From an uncultured Planctomycetota bacterium (lineage in GTDB: Bacteria; Planctomycetota; UBA1135; GCA-002686595), in the NCBI GenBank assembly GCA_903928115.1, contig CAIYPP010000040.1, forward strand, positions 62,001 to 126,000: 64,000 nucleotides of DNA, in the 5' to 3' direction. Below, piece after piece: positions 46,301-54,682 of the stretch. A program made the translations under genes and the position numbers. Positions within the stretch are counted from its first letter, which is position 1. Every line of letters begins with the position of its first letter. The notes under the pieces were generated by a model, which was given only the letters and a program-made list of their open reading frames with translations, ran no database searches and was not told the origin of the DNA.

Positions 46301-47919
46301 GCGGTGCTTTCTTCAGAGCTGGATGTCGAGGGCAAGCGCACGAGGAGGTGGCCGGTCGCGAGCGGTCCGAGCAGGTCGAGCAGCTCACGGATCCACTCGT
46401 TCCCATGGCGGGCCACGAACGGCAACGCGGGCAGCACTCGCTCCTGCAGCTCGCCGCGGGGACACAGCGTGTTCGTGACGCGGCGGATGAGACGGCGCCC
46501 GCGTCCCGAGCGATTGGCGTGCACGCGCTCCGCCTTTTCGCACAGTTTCTCCACGAGCGAACGAATTTGGTCGCCGGTGCGCGGCAGGTTGGCCGCGAGA
46601 CCACGATCGAGCTCCGCCAGCGCTTGCTTGCGCGCGGACAGCTCTCGCGCGGCACGCAGAGCGATCTCGCGCAGCTCTCCCACCACGGCCGGTGCGGGCT
46701 CTTCCTCTGCTTGAGCGAGCGCCGCGCCGCGCGAAGCGAGGACATCCTCCAAGTTCACAGCGAGTTGCTGCGCGGCCTCCGCGGTCTCGCTTTCGACGAG
46801 CGTCGCGGACCAGCGCGGCACAGCGGCGGTACGCGGAACTCCGACCGCATCGCGCAAAGCGCCGAGCTGCGCGAGGTAGTTGAGCTCGCCCCATCCTCCT
46901 ACGTACGCCACCGATGGCAACACGCTGTCTTGCACGAGCGGACGCAGCAGGGCACCAGGAGACCAGCTCAACGGTGACTGCACGATTTCTGCAGCCAGCT
47001 CTGCCGCGGTACGCGAGCCCTCTTCGTTGTCGTAGCGGTAGCCGTCGCCGCCAACACGCAGCGCGTGGCGACCTTTCTCGTCGACGCGGTAGAGAAGAGC
47101 TGCTGTTGCCGACTCGATGGCTACGGGTGCTCCGGCTTTTCGTAGCACAGCTTCGCCCTCGAGGAGCGGGCCCGCGATCGGCGACGAGACGATGCGCGCG
47201 AGGGAACGTGACAAGGGCTCTCGGATCCAGTCCGGTTCGAGCACGACGAGCCCCAAGGGGCCGAGCAGCTCGGTCATCGCGCGGGTGAAAGCGTTGGCGA
47301 ACGTCTCGCCATCGCGCGGGAGGAAGAGCTCGATCGCGCTCTCGCCGTGGGGCTGTCGTCCGTAGAGCTGGCGCAGCGCTTCGCGCACGGCGGACATACG
47401 CTGCTTGTCCTCGCGCAGCACGATGCGAGAAACAGGCTGCTTTCCCGACGAAAGTCCGGCGAGCCCTAGTCGTTGCAGGTCGAGGTTCTCGTTCAGCACC
47501 CACGCGTGGTGCACTTCGGCGACGTCGTGGTCGTCGGCGTGATTCCAGAAGAGCGGCACCACGGGGCGCTCCCAAGCCTGCGAGAGGGAGCGCGCGAGGC
47601 GAATCGCGTGGAGAGCCTTGATGAGCGAATAGAGAGGGCCGCCGAGGAAGCCGGGCTGTTGACCGGTGACTACGCAGCAGGCTCCCGGTGTCGCCAGCGC
47701 GCGCACGCCGTCGAGCACGGCGACGTGGGGCCGATAGCTCGCGATGCCGCGCTCGAGAGCGAGCGAGAGTTCGACGCGTTCTTCTGGCAGCCACAGGTCT
47801 TCGCGCGGCACGATTTCGTCGAGCGACTGCGGCAGCGCGAACCCCGGAATCTTGGCCGCGCTGGCCGCGAAGGCGGGCGACCCGATGGCTTGGGCGGGCA
47901 GGATCGACGCTTCGAGCAT
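46297..47919 (-). CDS. bshC: Bacillithiol synthase, cysteine-adding enzyme (step 3)
   Basis: The 540-residue enzyme has the BshC signature VVTGQQPGFLGGPLYSLIKALHA written here in two parts (VVTGQQPGFLGGPLY and SLIKALHA), VPLFWNHADDHDVAEVHHAW, and GWGELNYLAQLGALRDAVGV near the middle, followed by a coiled-coil region and FVARHGNEWIRELLDLL. The length is the family's usual one. BshC ligates cysteine to glucosaminyl-malate to give bacillithiol. It overlaps bshB1 by 4 bases and follows pyrF by 8. Confidence 0.93.
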   Translation of the reverse strand: MLEASILPAQAIGSPAFAASAAKIPGFALPQSLDEIVPREDLWLPEERVELSLALERGIASYRPHVAVLDGVRALATPGACCVVTGQQPGFLGGPLYSLIKALHAIRLARSLSQAWERPVVPLFWNHADDHDVAEVHHAWVLNENLDLQRLGLAGLSSGKQPVSRIVLREDKQRMSAVREALRQLYGRQPHGESAIELFLPRDGETFANAFTRAMTELLGPLGLVVLEPDWIREPLSRSLARIVSSPIAGPLLEGEAVLRKAGAPVAIESATAALLYRVDEKGRHALRVGGDGYRYDNEEGSRTAAELAAEIVQSPLSWSPGALLRPLVQDSVLPSVAYVGGWGELNYLAQLGALRDAVGVPRTAAVPRWSATLVESETAEAAQQLAVNLEDVLASRGAALAQAEEEPAPAVVGELREIALRAARELSARKQALAELDRGLAANLPRTGDQIRSLVEKLCEKAERVHANRSGRGRRLIRRVTNTLCPRGELQERVLPALPFVARHGNEWIRELLDLLGPLATGHLLVRLPSTSSSEESTA

Positions 47920-47927
47920 CGCAGCGT

Positions 47928-48848
47928 TCAGCGCGTGGTTAGGAGCGCGCCGTTGATCTCACGGACCATGTGGTCGAGCGCTGCGCAGGTCGCGTCTTTC
48001 CAGTGCTTCCCCGCGTAGGCCTTTTCTCGCCACGCAAACGTGATCCCGCGCGAGGAGTTGACGAGCGCGCCGCACGGTGCACCGCTCGAGCCCAACTCGA
48101 AAGCGCCGAGCACATCTCGCGCGCTCGCACCCTGCGCTCCGTATCCGGGCAACAGAAACGGCGTGCGCGGCATGCGGCGGCGGAAGTCGCACAGCTCTGC
48201 ACCGTGAGTGGCGCCGACAACGGCGCCCACGCTCGACCAGCCGCCTGCGCCCACGAGCTTGCTTCCCCAGCTCACGACCTTGTCAGCGACTACGTGCGAG
48301 AGCTCCGGCGATCCGTGGCGCTGGAAGTCGGCGCTCCCCTTGTTGGAGGTGCGTACGAGGATGTAGAGACCTTTGCCTGTTCGAGAACACGCATCGAGGA
48401 ACGGCTCGATCGAGTCGGCTCCGAGGAAAGGGTTCAACGTCACCGCATCGCAGAGCGAGTCGGCGTCCTCTTTGCAGGTGCCTTCGAGAAACGCGGTCGC
48501 GTAAGCGGCAGCGGTCGTGGCGATGTCGCCGCGCTTGACATCTCCGATGACGAGCAGGCCGGCCGCGTGAGCAGCGCGAACGACGTCTTCCCACGCTGCC
48601 ACGCCGTCGGCTCCGAGCACTTCGAAGAAGGCCGATTGCGGTTTGACGGCGGGCACCTTGCCGGCGACGAGCTCGATGACTTCGCAGCAGAACTGGGCCA
48701 ACCGGCGAGCGCGCTCCGCGCGCGGACGAGACGTGTCGCGGACGTCTGCAAACTCCGGCGGCAGCAGCTCGAGGTGCGGGTCGAGCCCGACGAGGCATGC
48801 GTTGCCGCAGTGCGCGATGGAAGCGTGGAGTCGGTCGGCGTAGTTCAC
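47928..48848 (-). CDS. pyrF: Orotidine 5'-phosphate decarboxylase
   Basis: The 306-residue enzyme is of the longer (type 2) OMP decarboxylase group: CLVGLDPHLELLP at the start, VKPQSAFFEVLGADGVAA, the catalytic Asp-Lys-Asp array in VIGDVKRGDIATTAAAYA, and LLPGYGAQGASARDVL. It makes UMP. The start is GTG 48848. It lies in the middle of the leftward operon between hemW and bshC, with no pathway link to bacillithiol, so the link looks like operon convenience. Confidence 0.94.
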   Translation of the reverse strand: MNYADRLHASIAHCGNACLVGLDPHLELLPPEFADVRDTSRPRAERARRLAQFCCEVIELVAGKVPAVKPQSAFFEVLGADGVAAWEDVVRAAHAAGLLVIGDVKRGDIATTAAAYATAFLEGTCKEDADSLCDAVTLNPFLGADSIEPFLDACSRTGKGLYILVRTSNKGSADFQRHGSPELSHVVADKVVSWGSKLVGAGGWSSVGAVVGATHGAELCDFRRRMPRTPFLLPGYGAQGASARDVLGAFELGSSGAPCGALVNSSRGITFAWREKAYAGKHWKDATCAALDHMVREINGALLTTR

Positions 48849-48917
48849 AGCGAGAGGTCTCTCACGGCAGGTGACGGGGCTCTTTGCGCATACAGCGCCG
48901 AGCCAAGGCGCGCGATC

Positions 48918-50147
48918 CTAGCCCACTCGTTCGGGCGGCGTCGGGCGATCTGAACTTGCGAGCTTCAGGAACTCGCGCGCGACGGCATCCGCGACCGGCC
49001 AACCCTTGCGGGTCAGCCGCCATCGGCCTTCGACCTGCTCCAGCCAACCCTGCTCCTCGGCCCAGCGAGCCGTTTCGAGTGCAGGGTCGCGGGAGGCATC
49101 CCAGCCTTCGATTCCGGCCCGTGCCCAAGCGTCCTCGGCTCGAAGGCCCTCCGTCAGCCGCAGGCCCAGCCACCACGTCTCGCCCAGCCTGCCCCAAGCC
49201 GGAAGTGACTCGTGCCAGTCGAGAGCGCTCTTACCGGCGCTCATCCGAGCTCGGTACTGGCCGAGATGGCGCAGGTTGCCTCCCCGACGGAAGCCAATTT
49301 TGCCGACAGCGGAGGGGCCGATGCCGACATAGGGGCCGTTGTGCCAATAGTTGACGTTGTGATGGCAATGAAATCCATTAGAAGAGAAGTTAGATATCTC
49401 GTAAGGCTGGAGCCCTGCGCTGGCGAGGCGCTCGCGGGTGTACCAAAAGAACTCGAGCTCCACTTCGTCCGCATGGGGCCGCAGCCGACCCTGTTCCAAC
49501 CACCGTCGGAAGAGCGTGTCTTCCTCGAAGGTGAGGTTGTAGGCGGAGATGTGGTTGGGACCGAGGGACAACACGCGCTCGAGGTCTTGCTCCCAATCTT
49601 GGATCGATTGGCCTGGATTGGCGTAGATCAAGTCCACGTTGACGTTGCGGAAGCCGGCGTGGCGCGCGGCCTCGTAGGCTCGGAAGCTCTGCTCGACGTC
49701 ATGGACCCGGCCGAAGAGCTCTAGGGTGGACTTGCGAAGGCTCTGGAAACCGATCGAGACTCGGTTGACACCAAGCTCGAGCAGAACACGGGCCTTCTCG
49801 AGGTCGAGGCTCTCCGGGTTGCATTCCGCGGTGACCTCGGTGGCACTTTCTCGGAACCCCGAAACCTCTTGGAGGGTCTCCAGCACCAGCTTCAGCTGGT
49901 CCACGGACAGCAGGCTGGGCGTTCCTCCACCGAGAAAGACCGTTTTCGGGGCCTTGGAGGCTCTCTGCCGAATCTCGGTGGCGATGGCCTCAACCGTCCT
50001 AGGGACGTCTTGGCCCTCCGCGGGCACGGAGTAGAAGTCGCAGTAGTGGCACTTTGCCGCGCAGAACGGCAGGTGGATGTAGATCGGGGTGCCGACAGGA
50101 GCCGCGGGGAGCGTCGCAAGTTCCTCAGTGCTCCCGGGTCGTTTCAA
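48918..50147 (-). CDS. hemW: Radical SAM heme chaperone HemW-like
   Basis: The 409-residue protein starts [18 protein letters not shown] with the radical-SAM C-x3-C-x2-C (Cys29, 33, 36), then [42 protein letters not shown], and [21 protein letters not shown]. This is the HemW rather than HemN order (no HemN N-terminal extension). It is expected to carry heme to membrane proteins. The TTG start overlaps the sigma-factor stop (TTGA). An alternative start may lie slightly downstream. Confidence 0.9.
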   Translation of the reverse strand: MKRPGSTEELATLPAAPVGTPIYIHLPFCAAKCHYCDFYSVPAEGQDVPRTVEAIATEIRQRASKAPKTVFLGGGTPSLLSVDQLKLVLETLQEVSGFRESATEVTAECNPESLDLEKARVLLELGVNRVSIGFQSLRKSTLELFGRVHDVEQSFRAYEAARHAGFRNVNVDLIYANPGQSIQDWEQDLERVLSLGPNHISAYNLTFEEDTLFRRWLEQGRLRPHADEVELEFFWYTRERLASAGLQPYEISNFSSNGFHCHHNVNYWHNGPYVGIGPSAVGKIGFRRGGNLRHLGQYRARMSAGKSALDWHESLPAWGRLGETWWLGLRLTEGLRAEDAWARAGIEGWDASRDPALETARWAEEQGWLEQVEGRWRLTRKGWPVADAVAREFLKLASSDRPTPPERVG

Positions 50148-50962
50148 CTGTGCTCACCGCCCATGGCATCATAGAGCTTGCGGAGGGCTTCACGCTCGAT
50201 CTGGCGCACCCTTTCCCGCGTCAGGCCTACCACTTTTCCGATCTCCTTGAGAGTCATCGGTTCTTGGCCGTTGGCCCCGAGGCCGTAGCGAAGGCGCAGG
50301 ATCGTTGCCTCGCGCCCGTCGATCACGTCCAGAAGTTCCTCGAGCCGCTGGAGGAGGTCCTCGTCCAAGCTTTCTTCGTCGGGAGACTTCGCGTCCTGAT
50401 CCTCGACGGTGTCTTGGTTCGCCGTGAGTAGATCGAGTGAGACCTGGGCGCCCAAGCTCGACGATTGGATCGTCCGCTTCAAAAGCGGCCAGCTTTCCTC
50501 AGGAATTCCCAATTCAAGCGCCACCTCTTCGACCGTCGGCATCCTGCCGCGGCGGAAGACAAACTCTTGGCTGACGGTTCGCCACTTGGAGATGTTCTCG
50601 GCCATGTAGCTCGGAACACGCACGGACTTGACCGTGTTCACCAGAGCCCGTCGGATGGACTGCTTGATCCACCACGTGGCGTAGGTGGAAAAGCGGCAGC
50701 CGGCTTCGGGATCGAACTTCTCCACGGCCTTCAGCAGGCCGAAGTTGCCTTCGGCGATCAGATCCTGAAGGGAGAGCCCTCGGTCCACATACATCTTGGC
50801 GATCGAGACGACGAGCCGGAGGTTGGCCCGGGCCATGTGCTCTCGGGCCTGCGGATCGCCACGTTGGATGCGTCGCGCGAGCTCCCGCTCCTGTTCCGCG
50901 CTGAGCAGGGGGGTCTCGTTGATCTCGAGGAGATACGTTTCCAGGCAGCGTTCGGAAGAAAT
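50144..50962 (-). CDS. RpoD/RpoS-class sigma-70 factor with an apparent AUU start
   Basis: Regions are plain: 1.2 ([20 protein letters not shown]), 2 ([20 protein letters not shown] through [17 protein letters not shown]), 3, and 4 ([20 protein letters not shown]). No ATG, GTG or TTG occurs in frame before region 1.2; the first ATG is inside, at 50836, after region 1.2. The codon at 50962 is ATT and is preceded by a perfect AAGGAG with a 7-base gap, so I take ATT as the start (272 residues). Relatives begin Met-x-SSERCLE at this very point. This is the sort of short primary-like factor common in planctomycetes. It is divergent from an HPr-fusion gene and overlaps hemW. Confidence 0.85.
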   Translation of the reverse strand: MSSERCLETYLLEINETPLLSAEQERELARRIQRGDPQAREHMARANLRLVVSIAKMYVDRGLSLQDLIAEGNFGLLKAVEKFDPEAGCRFSTYATWWIKQSIRRALVNTVKSVRVPSYMAENISKWRTVSQEFVFRRGRMPTVEEVALELGIPEESWPLLKRTIQSSSLGAQVSLDLLTANQDTVEDQDAKSPDEESLDEDLLQRLEELLDVIDGREATILRLRYGLGANGQEPMTLKEIGKVVGLTRERVRQIEREALRKLYDAMGGEHS

Positions 50963-50969
50963 GGGTGGG

Positions 50970-50975
50970 CTCCTT
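50970..50975 (-). promoter_or_regulatory. Shine-Dalgarno site that fixes the AUU start of the sigma gene
   Basis: On the minus strand the bases read AAGGAG, then 7 bases, then ATT. Strength and spacing are ideal and no other start codon is in range, so this site decides the start. AUU starts are known to depend on initiation factor IF3 (infC itself uses one), which would make this gene sensitive to IF3 level; that last point is inference. Confidence 0.65.
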
Positions 50976-50981
50976 GTGTGG

Positions 50982-50995
50982 GGTCCCCGGGGACC
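50982..50995. other. Perfect 14-base palindrome in the divergent sigma/HPr intergenic region
   Basis: GGTCCCCGGGGACC is a perfect palindrome 6 bases upstream of the sigma gene's ribosome site. It could be a dimeric repressor operator or, in the transcript, a hairpin that hides the ribosome site. A TTGACT element lies at about 51035 on the plus strand but I see no well-spaced -10. Confidence 0.4.
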
Positions 50996-51113
50996 GGAAA
51001 CCAGAGCCGCGGATCGTCTCTCGCCCGACGGGGTCTTGACTAAAAAGCAAACTCCTATCGCTTCGAGGTTGAAGTCGTTTCCCTCCCTCCCTTCGCCCTG
51101 CTACCTTCCTGCC

Positions 51114-52427
51114 GTGACCGCCGATCGCCCGCTCGAAGTCATCGTCGTAGAGACCGCTTTTGCTCCCCTTCTTGGTCAGCAGAGTGCCCCATTCTGTCGC
51201 CTCGCGAACTCGCTTCTGGCGGAGCGCGAACGGCACTGGTCCAAGGGCGACCTCTACCGCCTGGCCCATGCTGCCAACGAGCTAGAGTCTTTCCTCGATG
51301 ATCACGGCGCCAAGTTCAACCGCTCCTTCTCCCTGATCCGGGAGCTGGTCGCGAGTGTCCGGTGGCTGTCCTTGGCTGGCTTCAGTTTGTCCCACTTGGA
51401 GAGCCGCCTTGAGTCCTACGGACTTGGCGCTTCTTTGTCTGAGAAGGAGGCGGGTAGCCTTCGAGCTTCGCTTGGTTCGAGTCGCTTCTTCCTGCAGCGC
51501 AGCTCGGTGGAGCTGTTGTCCCGGCTGAGGCAGGACTTCTCTCGCTTGGGGGCGGCGTGGGACAACGGCGCAGAGGCGGCCGAGACCAATGACTTCGACG
51601 CTATCCGTCGGAGGCTTCCTCGCAACATCGGCCAGGACGAGCCTGCGGATGACACCCAGCGCATCGCAGAGATCGCCTCCAAGTACATCTCTGCATGCAC
51701 GATGCTCGAAGGTCTGGGCATCCAGAGACTCGAAGTCGCTCAGGATCGCCGTCGAAAGATCGCGGCGATCTGCAAGGAGGAGCAAGCGCGAGTCTACGAG
51801 GCCACCGTTCACAACCTGCAGTCAACCTACGACACGTACATCAAGAACACCGTTGTCGAAGCCAAGGACGACCGTCTCCCTCGACTTCGGGGGCACCTTT
51901 CCGCGGCTTTGCACCTGCTGGAGACGACGACGGTGCTCGCCCACTTTCTCGAACGACACGAGCTTGAAGTGCGCGGAGACTCGAGCGGGCGAGCTATTGC
52001 AAGCCTCGTGGACGGGGATCAGGTTCAGGCGTTGATGCTCAACGAGCTCCTAGTTTGGGCCGACATTCTGATGCAGCGCGGGCGATCCACCGCCGAGGCC
52101 TTGCTTCCGACGTACATGGAGCTGCGGGAGCTTCGGGTGGAGCTCCCCCCGCATCTCAAGCTCCATGCACGTCCAGCGGCGCTGATCGTGAACATCGTCG
52201 CCCACCACGGAACACCTGTGGAGTTGGAGGTCGACGGGAAGCGCTGTAACGCCGGGTCGATCTTGGAGGTTCTGATCGCCGTTGGCTCCCACCCCGAAGC
52301 GAGGACCTATGTATTCCGGGGGGACGTGAAGCCTCTGCAGGACATCGGGGCACTTTTCGGGGGCAGCCTCGGGGAGGACGGGCTCGAGAACCTGCCCGCC
52401 TCGCTGCACTACCTGCGATCTCGCTAG
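51114..52427 (+). CDS. HPr-like domain fused to a long helical N-terminal region
   Basis: The protein has 437 residues. The last ~95 (about 340-437) match HPr: LKLHARPAALIVNIV with His351 at the phospho-His position (family G-L-H-A-R-P-A), then VELEVDGKRCNAGSILEVLI with Ser382 at the regulatory-Ser position. The first ~335 residues are soluble helix, with no recognised domain, and include a coiled region near 205-245. HPr passes phosphate between enzyme I and PTS EIIA or regulators. Here it may act only in regulation, since no PTS genes are near. GTG 51114 is the start chosen; the ribosome site is poor. The gene is convergent with the phosphoesterase gene (shared CTAG). Confidence 0.75.
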   Translation: MTADRPLEVIVVETAFAPLLGQQSAPFCRLANSLLAERERHWSKGDLYRLAHAANELESFLDDHGAKFNRSFSLIRELVASVRWLSLAGFSLSHLESRLESYGLGASLSEKEAGSLRASLGSSRFFLQRSSVELLSRLRQDFSRLGAAWDNGAEAAETNDFDAIRRRLPRNIGQDEPADDTQRIAEIASKYISACTMLEGLGIQRLEVAQDRRRKIAAICKEEQARVYEATVHNLQSTYDTYIKNTVVEAKDDRLPRLRGHLSAALHLLETTTVLAHFLERHELEVRGDSSGRAIASLVDGDQVQALMLNELLVWADILMQRGRSTAEALLPTYMELRELRVELPPHLKLHARPAALIVNIVAHHGTPVELEVDGKRCNAGSILEVLIAVGSHPEARTYVFRGDVKPLQDIGALFGGSLGEDGLENLPASLHYLRSR

Positions 52428-53158
52428 ATCCCTAGGTACAGCCGGTCTGCAAGCATTCCAGGCAGCCCCGCTCTACGGATGCGCGAGGCTTCACGGTCGA
52501 TGTCGTATTCGGCCCGAAGTATCTCCACCAAGCCGGTGTCGGTGTCGAACAGCGCGAACGCGGCCCGCGGATCCTCATCTCGAGGCTGCCCCACGCTGCC
52601 AACATTCACCAAAGCCCGATCCGCTTCTTTCAGATCCACCACCCGATCCGGCGTGTACGCCGAGCGGCTGGGGTCTTCCCTAGGGCGAAGTACCGTGACC
52701 GGGACGTGGCTGTGCCCGAGAAAGCAAACGGGGGTAGTCAGAAGCTCCAGCGACGGATCGGCGTCGCCGAGGCCCAGCATGTAGTCGAACAGCTCGGGGC
52801 GATGGAGCGTGCCGTGGGCTACCGTGCAATGTTCCAAGCATCTCACGAGCGGAAGTTGAGCGATCCACGCCCGCTCGTCTTCAGCCAACTGACTACGGGT
52901 CCAAAGCACGGCCTCGCGCGCGTATGGGTTGAAGTAGGCGATATCGAGCTGCTCGATCGCAGCGCTGTCATGGTTCCCCAAGACGACCAGCGCTCCAAGC
53001 TCTCGTAGCAGGGCAATGCACTCGCGTGGGGCTGCACCGTATCCCACGACGTCTCCCACGCTGAGGAAGCTTGAGGCCCCGCGACGCTGCAGCTCCTCCA
53101 CCGCGACAGACAGGGCGGACAGGTTGCCGTGGATATCTCCGAGAATCCCGTACTTCAT
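52424..53158 (-). CDS. Calcineurin-like metallophosphoesterase (YfcE/DUF2437 type)
   Basis: The 244-residue protein has all five metallophosphoesterase motifs: GILGDIHGN (Asp8, His10), VGDVVGYG, VVLGNHD, VAHGTL, and FLGHSHVPV. It should bind two metals and hydrolyse a phosphoester or phosphodiester; the nearest families include ApaH-like and YfcE phosphodiesterases. It is cytoplasmic. Its stop shares CTAG with the HPr-fusion gene. No substrate can be read from context. Confidence 0.9.
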   Translation of the reverse strand: MKYGILGDIHGNLSALSVAVEELQRRGASSFLSVGDVVGYGAAPRECIALLRELGALVVLGNHDSAAIEQLDIAYFNPYAREAVLWTRSQLAEDERAWIAQLPLVRCLEHCTVAHGTLHRPELFDYMLGLGDADPSLELLTTPVCFLGHSHVPVTVLRPREDPSRSAYTPDRVVDLKEADRALVNVGSVGQPRDEDPRAAFALFDTDTGLVEILRAEYDIDREASRIRRAGLPGMLADRLYLGI

Positions 53159-53208
53159 TCTGGGCGGGTCAAGTAGCCGGGATGTTGGGTTGAGCCGAAG
53201 GCACCCAT

Positions 53209-53574
53209 CTAGATCAGCACGCTCGGAACCAGCCAGAAGGAGCTAGCGAGCACGAGGAACGCCCCGGCGCGGCTGCACCTGAGCTGGATCGCGGAAAACG
53301 CCGCGACGCAGGGCAGGATGTGCTCGACGGCTTGTGCGCCGCGACCCGAAGCCAGAGCAATCGCGGCAGGAAGCGCGCACGCGATGGAGTCTAGGCCCAC
53401 CCGCGACGCTTGGGTCATGTGCGACCGCCACCATTCCCACTTCCTCGCGGCCTCCAACGCGATCGCAGCACCCAGCAGCGTGAACAGCGGCTGGCGCGCG
53501 AGGCCCCCCACAAGCCCCATCGAAGCCACAAGAACCCATGTCCCAAGACAGGCGCGAGCTTTTTCTGACTTCAT
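53209..53574 (-). CDS. Small membrane protein, function unknown
   Basis: The product is about 121 residues with three or four hydrophobic segments (LGTWVLVASMGLVGGLA, LFTLLGAAIALEAARKW, SIACALPAAIALASG, and a final AFLVLASSFWLVPSVLI). No family is recognised. ATG 53574 gives a basic N-terminus before the first helix; longer starts (for example Met at 53619) are possible. It is divergent from parB, with 158 bases between them that hold parS. Support is the hydrophobic pattern and position only. Confidence 0.5.
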   Translation of the reverse strand: MKSEKARACLGTWVLVASMGLVGGLARQPLFTLLGAAIALEAARKWEWWRSHMTQASRVGLDSIACALPAAIALASGRGAQAVEHILPCVAAFSAIQLRCSRAGAFLVLASSFWLVPSVLI

Positions 53575-53702
53575 GCGCGACTTTGCGAGCGTCCGCAAGT
53601 CTTTATAGCAGCGGGGCATGCGCTCCGTAGCGCTGGCGCCACCAAAAGTTGTGTTGGCGGCGGACTCGCACACGATATCTTGGACCGCGGACGGTCACGT
53701 AC

Positions 53703-53718
53703 TGTTCCACGTGGAACA
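53703..53718. promoter_or_regulatory. parS: parS centromere site
   Basis: TGTTCCACGTGGAACA is a perfect 16-base palindrome and a near-exact match to the parS consensus TGTTNCACGTGAAACA. It lies 15-30 bases before the parB start codon, so ParB binding here should also act on parB transcription or translation. I saw no other full match elsewhere in the window. Confidence 0.9.
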
Positions 53719-53732
53719 AAAGAGGAGCAAAG

Positions 53733-54596
53733 ATGGAGCGTCGTCTGGGCAAGGGATTGGGATCGCTGTTGGGTGGCAGGGTCGAGGAGCCGGCAAGCCA
53801 AGAGTTGCCTCTGGCTCAGATCGACCCGAACCCGTTTCAACCCCGGACCACGATGGACCCCGGCGGACTCGAGGAGCTCCGAGACAGCATTACCAACCAC
53901 GGCGTCCTTCAGCCTATAGTTGTTAGGAAGATAGGGGAAAGATATCAGATTGTTTCCGGCGAGCGTCGCTGGCGCGCGGCTCGGTTGGCGGGGCTGGAGA
54001 AGATCCCTGCCGTCCAGCGCGAGGTTGTGAGCGACAACGAGATGTTGGAGCTCGCACTGGTGGAGAACGTTCAGCGGCGTGATCTAGATCCCATGGAGCG
54101 TGCCCGTGGGTTCAGGGCCTTGATGGAGGGTCTCGGCATCACCCAGGAGGCGGTATCCGTCAAGGTCGGCCTCAAGCGAGCCACGGTGGCCAACCACCTG
54201 AGACTTCTCGAGCTGCCGGACAAGGTCCAGCAAGCCGTCGGCAAGGGCCTACTCAGCATGGGCCACGCTCGCGCTCTGCTCGGTTTGTCCAAACCGGAGC
54301 AGATCGAGGCACTGATGGAGCAGTGCGTGCGCAAGGACCTGTCCGTCCGCGACGTCGAGCGTCTCGTCCGCGACCAAGTCCAACAGGAGAAACCCTCGGA
54401 AGCTGGCGCGTCCAACGCCACGCCGGCAGCGCCTTGGATTGCACAGATCGAGCGACGCCTTGGGGACGCGTTGGCGACCAAGGTGACATTGTCCGTCGAC
54501 CCGGACTTCACCGGCCAAATTCGCGTTCAGTTCTTCGACAAGGAACAACTGAATCGCCTGATCGATCGCCTCGCTCCCCAAGGGAAGCTTCAGTAA
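53733..54596 (+). CDS. parB: Chromosome-partition protein ParB/Spo0J (CTPase)
   Basis: The 287-residue protein starts RRLGKGLGSLLGGR, then LAQIDPNPFQPRT, the CTP-binding GERRWRAARLAGL, and ENVQRRDLDPMERARGF followed by the helix-turn-helix LGITQEAVSVKVGLKRATVANHLRLL, split here as LGITQEAVSVKVG and LKRATVANHLRLL. A linker leads to the C-terminal dimer domain. It loads at parS, spreads, and is moved by ParA. ATG 53733 has GAGG-like AGAGGAG upstream. A strong bidirectional terminator follows its stop. parA is 8 kb away. Confidence 0.95.
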   Translation: MERRLGKGLGSLLGGRVEEPASQELPLAQIDPNPFQPRTTMDPGGLEELRDSITNHGVLQPIVVRKIGERYQIVSGERRWRAARLAGLEKIPAVQREVVSDNEMLELALVENVQRRDLDPMERARGFRALMEGLGITQEAVSVKVGLKRATVANHLRLLELPDKVQQAVGKGLLSMGHARALLGLSKPEQIEALMEQCVRKDLSVRDVERLVRDQVQQEKPSEAGASNATPAAPWIAQIERRLGDALATKVTLSVDPDFTGQIRVQFFDKEQLNRLIDRLAPQGKLQ

Positions 54597-54627
54597 GCCG
54601 CGCTGATGCCAGGCAGCGCGGAAAAGA

Positions 54628-54663
54628 AGAGGGGGCGGCCCATCAACCCGGGCCGCCCCCTCT
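54628..54663. terminator. Bidirectional intrinsic terminator between parB and the cyclophilin gene
   Basis: A 14-base-pair perfect stem (54628-54641 with 54650-54663, core GGGGGCGGCCC) closes an 8-base loop. On the plus strand CGTCTTTTCG follows; on the minus strand CTTCTTTTCC follows. It lies between two convergent genes and should stop both. Confidence 0.88.
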
Positions 54664-54682
54664 CGTCTTTTCGCTCGGCTGA

